From positions 4,730,843-4,794,842 of the forward strand of contig JALIGW010000032.1 of the NCBI GenBank assembly GCA_023053685.1: DNA of 64,000 nt, given 5' to 3'. Within the stretch, counting starts at the first letter, position 1. Every line of letters begins with the position of its first letter. The notes beneath the pieces are model-generated. The model worked only from the letters and a program-made list of their open reading frames with translations. It was not told where the DNA came from and searched no databases. Both the position numbers and the translations under genes were made by a program. The DNA is from Diadophis punctatus similis. Lineage: Eukaryota; Chordata; Lepidosauria; Squamata; Dipsadidae. Shown here one piece after another: positions 33,130-43,603 of the stretch.

Positions 33130-33606
33130 CCCCCTCCCAACCTCCTCCTCCCTTCTAGCACGGATGATGTTACCTAGTAATAGCAATAGCACTTAGACTT
33201 ATATACCGCTTCACAGTGCTTTTACAGCCCTCTCTAAGCGGTTTACAGAGTCAGCCTCTTGCCCCCAACAATCTGGGTCCTCGTTTTATCCACCTCGGAA
33301 GGACGGAAGGCTGAGTCAACCTTGAGCTGGTTGGACTTGAACTGCCAAACTGCTGGCAGTCAGCAGAAGTAGGCTGCAGTACTGCACTCTAGCCACTGCG
33401 CCACCACGGCTCTAGTTGTGCCATGTTGGGTAGTAAAACATCTGCAAGAAAACAAACAAGCTCAGAGACCACCAAGGACCCCAGAGTTCTCCTCCTCCTT
33501 CTCCTGCTCCCCCCTCTTGCACTGATGATGTTACCTAGCCGGGTCATAAAATGTCTGCAAGGAAACAACCAGGCTCAGAGAGCACCAAGGACCCCTCAGA
33601 GTGACC
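33130..33606 (+). mobile_element. Penelope-like family-2 termini, one split by a SINE
   Basis: Unit 1 stops at tgatgttacctag (33176), resumes at 33414 as ttgggtagtaaaacatctgc; unit 2 has cactgatgatgttacctagc and ggtcataaaatgtctgc. Both end in caccaaggaccc. Confidence 0.75.
33178..33413 (-). repeat. Sauria-type SINE
   Basis: agcacttagacttatatacc to agccactgcgccaccacgg; inserted in a Penelope-like terminus. Confidence 0.9.
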
Positions 33607-33719
33607 TCTGAGGCCTCTCTAGGTTGGAAGGGAAAATGGTGGGCTAGGCTGAGCAGACAATTACCGAAGCCTCGCTTTCTCTAAGAGTTCTGACTTTCTC
33701 CACCTCTCTTGACCTGTAG

Positions 33720-33823
33720 GACGTTTAACCCTGCAGATTACACCGATTCCTCAGCCACCGACGGCTTTGGGGCAAAACAGGAGTCTTGGGAACTGGGAGA
33801 AAACGATGCAGCTGAAGGAACAG
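33720..33823 (+). CDS. UBAP2: UBAP2 exon 7
   Basis: 104 bp, enters with the third base of a Gly codon and reads GTFNPADYTDSSATDGFG to NDAAEGT plus one base (codon 226). Acceptor cctgtag, donor gtgagg. TFNPADY is the conserved core. Acidic, disordered sequence follows. The next exon joins in frame as EGT-GAWKN. Confidence 0.93.
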
Positions 33824-34027
33824 GTGAGGGAACGACAAGGTTGCAGATTATAAGCCTGTCCCAAATTGCCAATAGCAGGGTGATAATCGCTGTGCGTTTC
33901 CCGATAACAGCAAAATGTGCATCTTTTTCTAAGAATAGTGTTAAGGTAAGGCATACACGCTGCCTGTAATCTTACCTGCAAAACAGTTTTCAATAAAGGG
34001 GAATATTTGTAGCCCGGTGTTGACGTG

Positions 34028-34192
34028 AGAAGGGTGCTTGGTGCTCTCTGAGCTTGCTTGTTTTCTTGCAGACCTTTCATGACCCAAACTAGGTTAATAT
34101 CATCTGTGCTGAAGATGTTACCCAGTTTGGGTCATGAAACGTTTGCAAGAAAACAAGCAAGCTCAGAGAGCACCAAGGACCCCTCAAAAGAG
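34028..34192. mobile_element. Penelope-like family-2 termini, fold-back pair
   Basis: A reversed unit (ttggtgctctctgagcttgc...acccaaactaggttaatatc) abuts a direct unit (gatgttacccagtttgggtc...gctcagagagcacc) at about 34112, giving 75-bp arms. Confidence 0.78.
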
Positions 34193-34332
34193 TTTTCCAT
34201 TGGCGTGTGTGAGTGTGTGTGTGTGTGAGAGAGAGAGCATTGCAGCCACTTTATACGAAACGTGGCACTTCTTTGATCTTTTCTGTTGAAGCTGCTTGTG
34301 AATTCTTCTTTTTTGTGCTCTGTGCCACGAGG

Positions 34333-34640
34333 AAGAGACAGAATAACAGAGTTGGAAGGGACCTTGGAGGTCTTCTAGTCCAGGCCCCTACTCAGGCAGG
34401 AGACCCTATACCATTTCAGACAAATGGCTGTCCAATCTATTCTTAAAAACCCTCCAGTGTTGGAGCATTCACAACTTCTGGTGGCAATCTGTTCCACCGG
34501 TTAATTGTCCCTCACTGTTAGGAAGTTTCTCCTTAGTTCCAGGTTGCTTCTCTCCTTGATTAGTTTCCATCCATTGTTTCTTGTCCTGCCTTCAGGTGCT
34601 TTGGTGAATAGGTGGATCCCCTCTTCTTTGTGGCAACCTT
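34333..34640 (-). repeat. CR1 3' fragment
   Basis: agagttggaagggaccttgg, ggtcttctagtccaggccc, aaaccctccagtgttgg. Confidence 0.88.
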
Positions 34641-35285
34641 GGAAGAGTGGCTCGTTTGAAATTTTCCACATGCTACCGCAGCACCCATTTTTCAAAATTT
34701 CTTTCCTCTGTTAACTTATTTAGTCTAAACTTAGAACAGAAGAGATACTCAGGAATGCAAAATAAACACAGTCTTAACATATTTGCAGGACAGATGTCAA
34801 GATATGTTTTTACGATAGCTCCACAGTCAAGTTTTCCTGGTTTGCAAACCAGTGGAAGCATGCCAGGCTGTGATCTTTTTAGTTTAAGGTGGCTTGGGGT
34901 CAAAATAGCCCCCAAGAAATTCACTTGTACATAAATGTCATCTACATGTAAAGTCCAGATAAATTTGTTGTCATTATTTTTGAATTTTCATGAGCGGTGG
35001 AAAAATTGCCAGTAGTTTGGAAGCATCGAAAAAGGAAAAAAACTCCTTTTGTTTTTGGGAATCCATAGTTTATATTTCACCTGGGTGGGAATATTCCTCT
35101 TTTAGGAAAACATTTTAATATCTTCAAAGTCCTAGTTTTCCATACTGTATAAAATCTGCCTAAGTAATTTTAAAACACCTTTACTTGAAATCTGTTTCAG
35201 TATCTTTGCGTGACAATAATCCTCACTGCCTGATACAGTTTGTATGTATTATGACTCCAAAATAAGAAAAAAAAACAACTGAATA
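34641..35285. other. Unassigned intron 7 DNA
   Basis: A/T-rich; I looked for the exon expected here in UBAP2 and did not find one. Confidence 0.5.
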
Positions 35286-35288
35286 CAT

Positions 35289-35289
<1 letters not shown>

Positions 35290-35334
<45 letters not shown>
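35290..35334. repeat. (CA)n microsatellite
   Basis: About 20 ca units. Confidence 0.97.
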
Positions 35335-35337
<3 letters not shown>

Positions 35338-35414
35338 AAATCAATAACCACCTGTGAGACGATTTCTAAAAATGAAGTGTTTTGATTTTGGCTGAAAAAA
35401 TCATTTTGGCTGCT

Positions 35415-35490
35415 GGAGACTTTATTTTATTTTATTTTTTTATTTTATTTGGAGGTTGTTCTATGCCGCCCTACTCCCTGAGGACTTTGC
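35415..35490 (-). repeat. CR1 3' end
   Basis: ttttattttatttggaggttg then ctatgccgccctactccctg. Confidence 0.8.
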
Positions 35491-35671
35491 CATCGGTGAC
35501 CCAGAATGTGGGTGTCCTCACTCTGAACTTGACTTGGCTCTTCTGTTTCTGCCATGAGCTGTTAATTTGCATAGTTTAAAAATGATTTATCACAGTAGCA
35601 GGCTGGGAGGGCTTGTTTTAAGATGTTGGCAGTGTGGGCTGGAGAGCAGCTTTTGTAAGGATGCCCTGAAC

Positions 35672-35995
35672 CAGAGGTGGGTTCCTGCCTGTTTTTGCCG
35701 GTGCGGTTAATAGCTGTTGTTCGGCGCAGAGCCGAAGACGCTGCTGCTGTTCGCGGCACGGGAGCTTTCCCTGGGCGCTTTCCCCGCCCGCATGGATGCC
35801 GCCGATTGCGTTCTTTTGCCCTCTGCGCATGCAGAACGCTTTGCGCATGCACAGAGGGCAAAACAACGCAAATGGCAGCGTCCATGCGGGCGGTGGCAGC
35901 GCCCGGGGAAAGCCCCCACGCCGCGAACAGCAGCAGCGTCTTCGGCTCTGCGCCGAACAACAGCTATTAACCGCACCGGCAGGAACCCACCTCTG
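35672..35995. mobile_element. 324-bp CpG-rich palindromic hAT MITE
   Basis: cagaggtgggttcctgcc to ggcaggaacccacctctg, arms nearly identical through gcagagccgaagacgctgct. Flanks ccctgaac at 35664-35671 and 35996-36003 are identical. Loop around 35835 contains gcgcatgcag. Confidence 0.95.
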
Positions 35996-36091
35996 CCCTG
36001 AACCAAAGCTTAGAGGACCCTAGTTTCTATCCTGCCTTTATTTCTTTTTTAAAAAAATAAACAATTCAAGATGGCGAACGTACCTTACACA

Positions 36092-36477
36092 GGTAGTCCT
36101 CGACTTGCGACCACAATTGAGGTCAGAATTTATGTTGCTAAGCGAGAAATTTGTTAAGGGAGTTTTGCTCCATTCTGTGACTTTTGTTGCCACATTTGTG
36201 AAGTGAATGACTGCAGTTCAGTTAGTAACATGTGGTTGTTAAGTAAATCTGGCTTCCCCATTGCTTCTGAGAAGGTCGCAAAAGGGGATCCCATGACCTT
36301 GGAAAACAGCAACGGTCATAAATATGAACCAGTTGTCAAGCATCTGAATGTAAATCACATGACCATGGGGATGCTGCAACGGTCATAAGTGTGAAAAATG
36401 GTCATAAGTTACTCTTTTCAGTGCCGTTGTAACTTCAAACGGTCGCTAAGCAAACTGTTGTAAGTCAAGGACTATCT
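36092..36477 (+). mobile_element. Tigger-like MITE
   Basis: Orientation A, caggtagtcctcgacttgcg to gtaagtcaaggactatct. Confidence 0.9.
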
Positions 36478-36489
36478 ATAGACTTTCCG

Positions 36490-36718
36490 CCTCTTTTCCT
36501 CACAATATCAACCCTGTGAGCTGGATTGGACTGAGAGAGAGAGGACTAGCCCAAAGTCACCCAGCTGGCTTTCGTGTCTAACGCGGAACTAGAACTCCCA
36601 GTCTCCTGGTGATTGACCCAAACACACATAGCTGGCTTCCATGCCTAAGGCGGGACTAGAACTCACATCCTCCCAGTTTCTAGCCTGATGCCTTAACCAT
36701 TAGGCCATAATGGCTCTT
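36490..36718 (-). repeat. tRNA-derived SINE (second family)
   Basis: Complement has ggcctaatggttaaggcatc (A box) and gttctagtcccgc (B box). Body caaagtcacccagctggctt is duplicated. Confidence 0.82.
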
Positions 36719-36871
36719 TTGAACTGTGCATCCTTTTCCTCTTCTTTCATACGTTTTCATCATTTTTATTAGTTTGATCATTTGCTATAGTGAGTACCTC
36801 CACAGCAGAAAACTTTTCAAGCGACCTGAGAAACAGATGTTCCTTCCTAATCTCAGCTCTCCCACCTACAT

Positions 36872-37010
36872 ACCCTTTTCCCCCCAAAATAAAACCTCCC
36901 CTGATAATAAGCCCAATCGGGCTTTTGAGTGCATGGCAATAAGGCCAAGCGCTTATTTCAGGGTTCAAACAAATATAAGACAGGGTCTTATTTTCGGGGA
37001 AACACAGTAA
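36872..37010. mobile_element. Right part of an aagac-type TA MITE
   Basis: aataaaacctcccctgataat, then ataagacagggtcttatttt and cggggaaacacagtaa, similar to vertebrate MITEs starting tactgtgtttccccg. Confidence 0.6.
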
Positions 37011-37014
37011 TAAT

Positions 37015-37160
37015 AATAATAACAGAGTTGGAAGGGACCTTGGAGGTCTTCTAGTCCAACCCCCTGCTTAGGCAGGAAACCCTACACTACTTCAGACAAA
37101 TGGTTGTCCAACATCTTCTTAAAAATTTCCAGTGTTGGAGCATTCACATCTCTGTGGTGG
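37015..37160 (-). repeat. CR1 3' end
   Basis: agagttggaagggaccttgg to ttccagtgttggagcattc, preceded by (AAT)n. Confidence 0.88.
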
Positions 37161-37536
37161 ACAGGACACGGAGTGGCTGAGAGTTGATTTTACAGGTTTG
37201 CAGGCAGCTCTGGCCTTCCTTTGCAGATAAGACTTGGTCCCAAAACAAAATTTTGATTGTTTTGGCTTCGGTGAGGGCATTTTCTTTGCCTGTGTCTGAT
37301 CGCTTGCAGTAATATTGCTTGGTGGCCCATAGGTTTCATCCTATATGTTTTAATCTGTCAGATGTACCGGTAATCACATCTGTAATCCAAGATGTGGAAA
37401 ACTTATGGCCCTCGACTAGGACCCCTAACACCCCCAACCACTGTCCATTTTGGGTTCGTCTGCCTGGGAATTGTAATTTTAACAAGGTACTGGTTTCCTT
37501 ATGAGCCGTTTTTCTGACCAGCCCTTTGTTCTGCAG
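37161..37536. other. Unassigned intron 7 DNA before exon 8
   Basis: Two tgcag sites (37225, 37310) do not open a frame that fits the missing UBAP2 exon. Confidence 0.5.
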
Positions 37537-37589
37537 GAGCATGGAAGAATTCAATAGAAGAATGGACGGCCGAAGACTGGAATGAAGAT
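37537..37589 (+). CDS. UBAP2: UBAP2 exon 8: WTAEDWNED motif
   Basis: 53 bp, reads (G)AWKNSIEEWTAEDWNED, codons 227-244, ends in phase 0. Acceptor gttctgcag, donor gtaagt. The Trp/Glu/Asp-rich segment is among the best conserved short stretches of the family. Mammalian UBAP2 has roughly 20 extra residues just before it, encoded by an exon I could not find here. Confidence 0.93.
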
Positions 37590-37856
37590 GTAAGTCTAGG
37601 TTTTCTTTGCTTCTGTTATTGTGCAGTCTCGGTTCTCTTTGAAAAGACGGTTGCAGAATACATTGCCTGACTTTTAAACACTTTTATATCTTCTTGAACG
37701 TTATTTGGCTAATTTTAATCCAGGCGTATTGTTCAAATACATTTTTTTCAGAGAATTTAAGCGGAGACTAGACAGATCTCCTAAAACCTGTGTTATCACA
37801 ACTTTCTGAAAATCTGCACTTTTTTAAAACGTCCTTGTATGGAAAATACAGCTACA

Positions 37857-38240
37857 GGTAGTCCTCAACCTACAACCATTTATTTAGTGACCATCTGAAG
37901 TTTACAGTGGCATTAAAAAAGCGACTTATGACCGTTTTTCACACTTATGGCCATTGCAGCATCCCCACAGTCACGTGATCAAAATTTGGAGGCTTGGCAA
38001 CTGACTCATATTTATGACAGTTGCAGTTTCCTGATGTCACGTGATCCCCTTTTGCGACCTGACAAGCAAAGTCAAGGGGGAGGCCGGATTAACTCAAAAA
38101 CCGCACTTAACAACTACAGTGATTCGCTTAACAACTATGGCAAAGAAGGTCGTAAAATGGGGCAAAACTCACTTAACAGTTGTCTAGCTTAGTAGCAGAA
38201 ATTTGGAGCTCAGTTGTGCTTGTGAGTCAAGGATTACCTG
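37857..38240 (-). mobile_element. Tigger-like MITE, first of a tandem pair
   Basis: Orientation B, caggtagtcctcaacctaca to gtgagtcaaggattacctg. Confidence 0.9.
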
Positions 38241-38242
38241 TA

Positions 38243-38639
38243 CAGCTAGTCCTTGACTTACAGTAGTTCGTTTAGTGACCATTCGTAGTTACAGTAGCAC
38301 TGAAAAAAGTGTCTTATGACCATTTTTCACACTTATGACCCTTGCAGCATCCCCATGGTCACGTGATTTATATTCAGCCGCTTAGCAACCAACTTGTATT
38401 TATGACGGTCGCACCGTCCCGGGGTCATGCGATCCCCTTTTGCGAACGTCTGACAGGCAAAGCCATTGGGGAAGCCAGATTCACTTAACAACATTGTCAC
38501 TAATTTAACAACTGCAGGGATTCACTTAACCAAACGTGGCAAGAAAAGTCATAAAACGGGAAAAAACTCACTTAACAACTGTCTCACTTAGCAACATAAA
38601 TGTGGGGCTCAATTGTGCTTGTGAGTCAAGGGTTACCTG
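38243..38639 (-). mobile_element. Tigger-like MITE, second of a tandem pair
   Basis: Starts cagctagtccttgacttaca directly after the shared TA of the first copy; same orientation. Ends gtgagtcaagggttacctg. Confidence 0.9.
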
Positions 38640-38748
38640 TATTGTGTTCCTTGTGCAGATGATGGCTGAAACTGCCATAGGTGTTGCATTGGTCTGATCG
38701 AGAAGCGCTTCTTCAGATAACCCAAAATAACAAACCATACATTTAAGG

Positions 38749-38890
38749 CAGTGTTTCCCAACCTTGGCAACTTGAAGATGTCTGGACTTCAACTCCCAGA
38801 ATTCCCCAGCCAGCATTTGCAAATGCTGGCTGGGGAATTCTGGGAGTTGAAGTCCAGACATCTTCAAGTTGCCAAGGTTGGGAAACACTG
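38749..38890. mobile_element. 142-bp palindromic hAT MITE
   Basis: cagtgtttcccaacc to ggttgggaaacactg; flanks atttaagg at 38741-38748 and 38891-38898. Confidence 0.95.
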
Positions 38891-38899
38891 ATTTAAGGG

Positions 38900-39425
38900 A
38901 TGGTTGTCTGTGGCTTGTCCTCAGAACTGGCTGGAACCGAGCTTTCTTCTCAAGAGTGGAAATTTTGGCTGGGAGAACCTGACTGGTCATTTGATTCCAG
39001 CAAAACTCCCAACTTAACCAGCTGCTGGTTTCAAGGAATTGTCAGTTTCCAGAAAGGCATTCTTGGTGGTTTGTTGTTGCTGTTGATGTTGTGCCTCACT
39101 TAGATTCTGGGCAGCATCTGACAAGCAGATTAAGTTGCTTCTCAGAACTCTTGCGGGCTTCTGTGTAACCCAAAACCTTTCAGCTGTTGTAGAGATCAAG
39201 TGACCTCATAATTGCCACAGTCTTGTTTACCTTTCTGGACAAACCAGAGCAAGCAGCTCCACCCACAAGCAGAAGATAGTTATAGGCTGGTTTATTTTAG
39301 GATATATAGACATTTTTCATCCTCTCTTGCTTTGGGAGTTGCTTGCAAGGATTCCGTGGTGCGTTGACCTACCAATTGATTGGGGCATTTGTGGCCTCTT
39401 GAAATAACCATTCCTTAACAGTCTA
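38900..39425. other. Unassigned intron 8 DNA
   Basis: No recognised feature. Confidence 0.5.
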
Positions 39426-39427
39426 TG

Positions 39428-40080
39428 GAGATTCTCAGTCATCCAGGTCACCCGAGAATACACGAAGGCAGAAGCTTGTCCACCCCAAAGATAAAACACC
39501 CAGGCAAAAACTGAGCAACGTGGTACATGCAGTACAATGCAGTGAGCCGTGTGCAGATCCGTACATTGGGGAAACAAAACAGCTACTTCATAAGTGCATG
39601 GCACAACATCGGAGAACAAACCCATCAGGACTAGATTCAGCAGTACATCTGCATTTAAAAGGCAAATGCCACTCTTTGGAAGACAGCAAAGTCCACATTT
39701 CGGACAGAGAGGACTGATGGTTTGAAAGAGGGATCAAAGAGGCTGTCTATGTCAAAATTGAACAGCCCTCTCTCAACAGAGGGGGAGAGATACGACATCA
39801 TCTACCTCCAGTCTATAACACCATCCTTTCAGCAGTTCCAAGAAGGCTCCACCCATTTGCACCACTCAGGTGACCCTGAGGACTACAGATAAACCTCCAG
39901 GTGATCTTAATGACTTGCTAAAAGGATGCAAATGACCATCTGTCTGCAAGGAATATAAATCCTTCCATTCCCCACCATCAGGTCAGAGCTGAAGAAGCTT
40001 CTTGGATGAGAAGCGAAACATCTTCAAAGAAAAACCAGAAAGTCCAGTTGCCTCTTGGAAAAGCACCTTTGGGACATTCC
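39428..40080 (+). mobile_element. Penelope-like family 1: GIY-YIG endonuclease end plus terminus
   Basis: The frame from 39520 reads VQCSEPCADPYIGETKQLLH, then MAQHRRTNPSGLDSAVHLHL, the core of the GIY-YIG nuclease at the C-terminus of Penelope-like retroelements (the PYIG and the following ETKQ are the YIG motif). It breaks at a TGA (39718), where the Trp of DREDRW is expected. The downstream frame continues WFERGIKEAVYVKIEQPSLN. The copy ends with the terminal repeat carrying tggatgagaagcgaaacatc. Confidence 0.88.
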
Positions 40081-40194
40081 TTAACAGGTGCTTGCTGGAT
40101 ATTCCCAGTCACTGTTAAATCAGGTCTCCAGTAGTCCTAGGAGGGAAGCACAAAACTAAGAAGTTCTGATAGAAAATTGGGTGTGATATGTTGT

Positions 40195-40405
40195 TCCTTG
40201 CTGCTGAAGCTTTGTGACCCCAAAGGTGCTTTCCCCCACCCCCAAAGGCAACGGGACCTTGTTCTTTCCTTGAAGATGTTTCACTTCTCATCCAAGAAGC
40301 TTCTTCAGTTCTGAGTGAATGGTGGAGAATGGAAAGATTTATATTCCTTGCTGTCGTCTGGTCATTAGTGCTCTCTCTGAGAGTCATTGAGACCACTTGG
40401 AGGTT
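40195..40405 (-). mobile_element. Penelope-like family-1 terminus
   Basis: Complement of the terminal repeat, with gaagatgtttcacttctc and catccaagaagcttcttc. Confidence 0.8.
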
Positions 40406-40414
40406 TACCTGTGA

Positions 40415-40925
40415 CCAACCACTTCACAAATGCATGGCACAACTTAGGAGAACAAACCCATCAGGACTAGATTCAGCAGTTCCATCTGCATTTGAAAGAC
40501 AAAGGCTACTCTTTTGAAGACAGCAAAGTCCACATTCTGGACAGAGAGGACCGATGGTTTGAAAGAGGGGTCAAAGAGGCCATCTACAGTAAGCCCTCTC
40601 TCAACAGAGCGGGAGAATATGACACTACCCATCTCCCGTTTGCAACATAGTCCTTTTAGCAGTTCCAAGAAGAGTTCACACCCATTTGCACTATTCAGGG
40701 CACCAATAAACCTCCAGGCGGCCTCAACAACTCTCAGAAAGTGTGCTGATGTCCAGATGACAGCAAGGAATATAAATCTTTCCATCCTCCACCATTCACC
40801 CAGAACTGAAGAAGCTACTTGGCTGAGAAGTGAAATGTCTTCAAGAACAAAGTCCAGTTGCCTTTTGAAAAAGCACATTTGGGACAACCATGACTTGGGA
40901 TGGCTGAGAAGCTTTGTGAGTTTTC
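40415..40925 (+). mobile_element. Penelope-like family 1: second GIY-YIG remnant
   Basis: ccacttcacaaatgcatggc and aggactagattcagcag repeat the block at 39585-39640; dreadful frames with DREDRWFERGVKEAIYSK-like codons at 40540-40590; terminus at 40810-40890. Confidence 0.8.
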
Positions 40926-41059
40926 ATAGACGTGAAGCTTTGTGAGTTTCTTGTGTAGTAACTCAGTAAAGGTTTGACTTGGGAGGCTGACCTAACGACC
41001 ACTAAACGCCTCCTGTGAAACAGGATCCACTGGATGGATTCTTCTTTCTTTCTTTATTA

Positions 41060-41130
41060 GATTTTTATCTCACCTTTATTATTTTTATACATAACTCAAA
41101 GCAGCGAAACACCCAATATGCTTGCCTCCT
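41060..41130 (-). repeat. CR1-like 3' end fragment
   Basis: tagatttttatctcaccttt followed by tcaaagcagcgaaac. Confidence 0.5.
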
Positions 41131-41149
41131 CCTTTCCCCCAAAACAACA

Positions 41150-41436
41150 ACAACCCCCTGAGGTGGACTATGCTGAGAGAGTGGGAGTGGCCAAAAGTTA
41201 CTCTGCAGACTCTCTTACATAAGGTGGTACTAGAACTCCCAATCCCCTGGTGATTGGCCCCAAAGTTACAAAGCCCACTTTCATCCCTAGGGCAGGACTA
41301 GAACTCACCATCTCCTAGTGATTGGCCCAAAGTCACCCAGCTGGCTTTCATGCCTAAAGCAGGACTAGAACTCCCAATTCTAGAACTCCAATTCTAGGTT
41401 TCTAGGCTAGCACCTTAACCCCTACATCAAAATGGC
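41150..41436 (-). repeat. tRNA-derived SINE (second family)
   Basis: tagaactcccaatcccctgg and gcccaaagtcacccagctgg, ending in caccttaacccctacatc (complement of the A box). Confidence 0.82.
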
Positions 41437-42163
41437 TGTGATGACCCGGGCGTGGCACAGAAGCAACACATCCAGAGAACAGATCTAACTCCCCTTTATT
41501 GCTCCAACTTTGCCCCCAAACGTCCCCACATTTACTACAAGTCGTGGAGCAAAGCTCTCACATGCACCTTCAACAGCCTCTGGCTGCAAGTAGTCCAGTA
41601 AGCAAGGTTTGCAAACCAGTAACCAGGGCCAGCAGTCCAGTAAGCATGGTTAGCAAACCAGTAACCAAGGCAAGAAGTCCAGTTAGCAAAGTTAGCCAAA
41701 GAGTAACCGGAGCCAGAAGTTCAGCGAAGCAGGCAAACCGGGCAAGCCCCACAAGACAGAGCACAGCAATCTCCAGACTTCGGCAAGTGCACACGAGGTT
41801 CCACAGTTTCAACGCTTGTTCCCGACACATGCCCCTCCCACCGGCACCTCCTTACACCTCAGTCCCCAGGTGTGCCTTGTGAAGGGGGGGTGGGGCACTC
41901 TCCTTCCTCATAGCCGGCTCAGTCTGCGTTGTTCTCGCCTTCTCTCTTCTCTCCGTGCTCTAGGATCAGGAGGGGGCGGTCCCTGCTCTTCGCCTGAGCT
42001 CTGCCTCTCCTGCTCCTCTGTCTACAAGCCTTTCAGATCCCGAAAAGCCCTTCCATTCCCTCTTTTCCTCCAAAGCCAAGGGAGCCGCTCCCTTCGATCT
42101 CGGTCGGCTCCTGTTCCAGCTCATCTTCCCCCGCAGATTCAGGCTCCGATGAGGGACATGACA
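41437..42163 (-). mobile_element. Solo LTR, family C
   Basis: 727 bp starting tgtgatgacccggg and ending gggacatgaca, so both strands begin TG and end CA. Flanks atggc and gtggc differ at one base. The complement has aataaagggga (polyadenylation signal). Three imperfect direct repeats of about 36 bp (gcaaaccagtaaccagggcc) lie at 41600-41720. Confidence 0.72.
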
Positions 42164-42342
42164 GTGGCTCCCAAACTTCCCTCTTTGCATGGAAAAGATT
42201 TCAGACTCGGTCCTTGGAAGCCTCTCCCTGCTGAAAAAAATTCAGCATTTGGCTAGGATTTACGCAGAATGAGGATTTCACTTGCGTGAAACTGGCACTA
42301 TACACACTGTTTGCCTGGGATGAGAGTGACCTATCTATACCT

Positions 42343-43603
42343 GGCAGTCTCTCCTCAACTTACAACGCTTTTGTTTAGTGACCGTTCAATGTTACAACAG
42401 CACTGAAAAAAGTTACCGTATTTTTCGGAGTATAAGACGCACCGGAGTATAAGACGCACCGGAGTATAAGACGCACCTTAGTTTTGGGGGAGGAAAACAA
42501 GGAAAAAAGGCCTCTGCCTCCCAGCAATTTGCCAAACAGCAAACAGCAAACAGTACAGATGATATACACTGTTTGCTATGTATTTCTGTGCATGTGTGCC
42601 TGACCCATAGAAATGGCAAAGAATTGGAGAAATGTACATTTATGGCAGTATATTAATCCCAGAAAGTTTTCTTAAATGTAATCACACTAACTCCTCCCAA
42701 TTATTTAAATAGATCTACTCCAAACATGACTAAGTCAGGGTTTCTCAGCTGCCTTCTTTTAATACTAATACTTAATACTAATACTTAATACTAAAACAGG
42801 ACATTTCAGATTATACTTTTACAGATCTTTAAAATTGATGTGGCTTTCTGGAAGTATTCTCTGCTATTTAAAAGAAGATACAATAGCACTGGGCCTCTTC
42901 AGAGCAAGCATTTATTTTTAAAAGCTTCTTCATTTTGTTAAGTTGTCTAGAACAATAATAAAGCAGTCTTTAAAAAATAAGTCTAATAATTTGAACACTC
43001 TACAAACATTTAACAAAATAACATATTAACAGAATCTGCCTCTACCTAGGATAGAACTCACAACCTCCTGATTGTGAGGCAAGAGCTCTAGCTCTGAGCC
43101 ATAGCAGCTATAGCTTGCCTCCTTGCAATTTCAGCAATCTAATATTGCCAGCAGTTTATCTCCCAGCAATTTATCACATTACAGCCACCATAGTTAGTTT
43201 CATTTTACCACGTGGCTTGCAAGCCTCCGTCAGCTATAGGTCAGGAGGCAGTTTATCTCTTCTTGTGCTCTTCTTGTGCTTTGCCCTGTTTGCTGCAAAG
43301 AGGTAAATTGCTGGCAGGCAGAGGCCAAAGGGTGGGGGTGGCTGGGTAGGGCTACATTCGGTGTATAAGACGCACCCAAGTTTTCACCCTCTTTTTGAGG
43401 GTAAAAAGGTGCATCTTATACTCTGAAAAATACGGTACTTATGACCCTTTTTCACCCTTACGACCGCTGCAGCATCCCTGTGGTCACATGATCAAAACTG
43501 TGGCAAGAAAAGTCACAAAATGGGGCACAATTCACCTAACAACTGTCTTGCTTAGCAACAGAAATATTTAACTCAATTGTGGGCATAAGTCGAGGATTAC
43601 CTG
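42343..43603 (-). mobile_element. Tigger-like MITE split by a 1-kb MITE
   Basis: Parts 42343-42415 and 43436-43603 in orientation B. Confidence 0.87.
42416..43435. mobile_element. CCGTATTTTTC-type TA element, 1020 bp
   Basis: TIRs ccgtatttttcggagtataa and ctctgaaaaatacgg; TA on both sides, at 42414-42415 and 43436-43437, in the host sequence agtgacttatgacc. The interior contains ctacctaggatagaactcac (a tRNA-SINE-like segment at about 43040-43110). Confidence 0.88.

Noticed and set aside
35562..36023. Overlapping ORFs on both strands
   Set aside because: They arise because the 324-bp palindrome reads alike on both strands and is GC-rich.
39436..40080. GIY-YIG frame as a host nuclease gene (such as SLX1)
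   Set aside because: No introns, a nonsense codon, and flanked by the element's terminal repeat; motif order fits Penelope-like elements.
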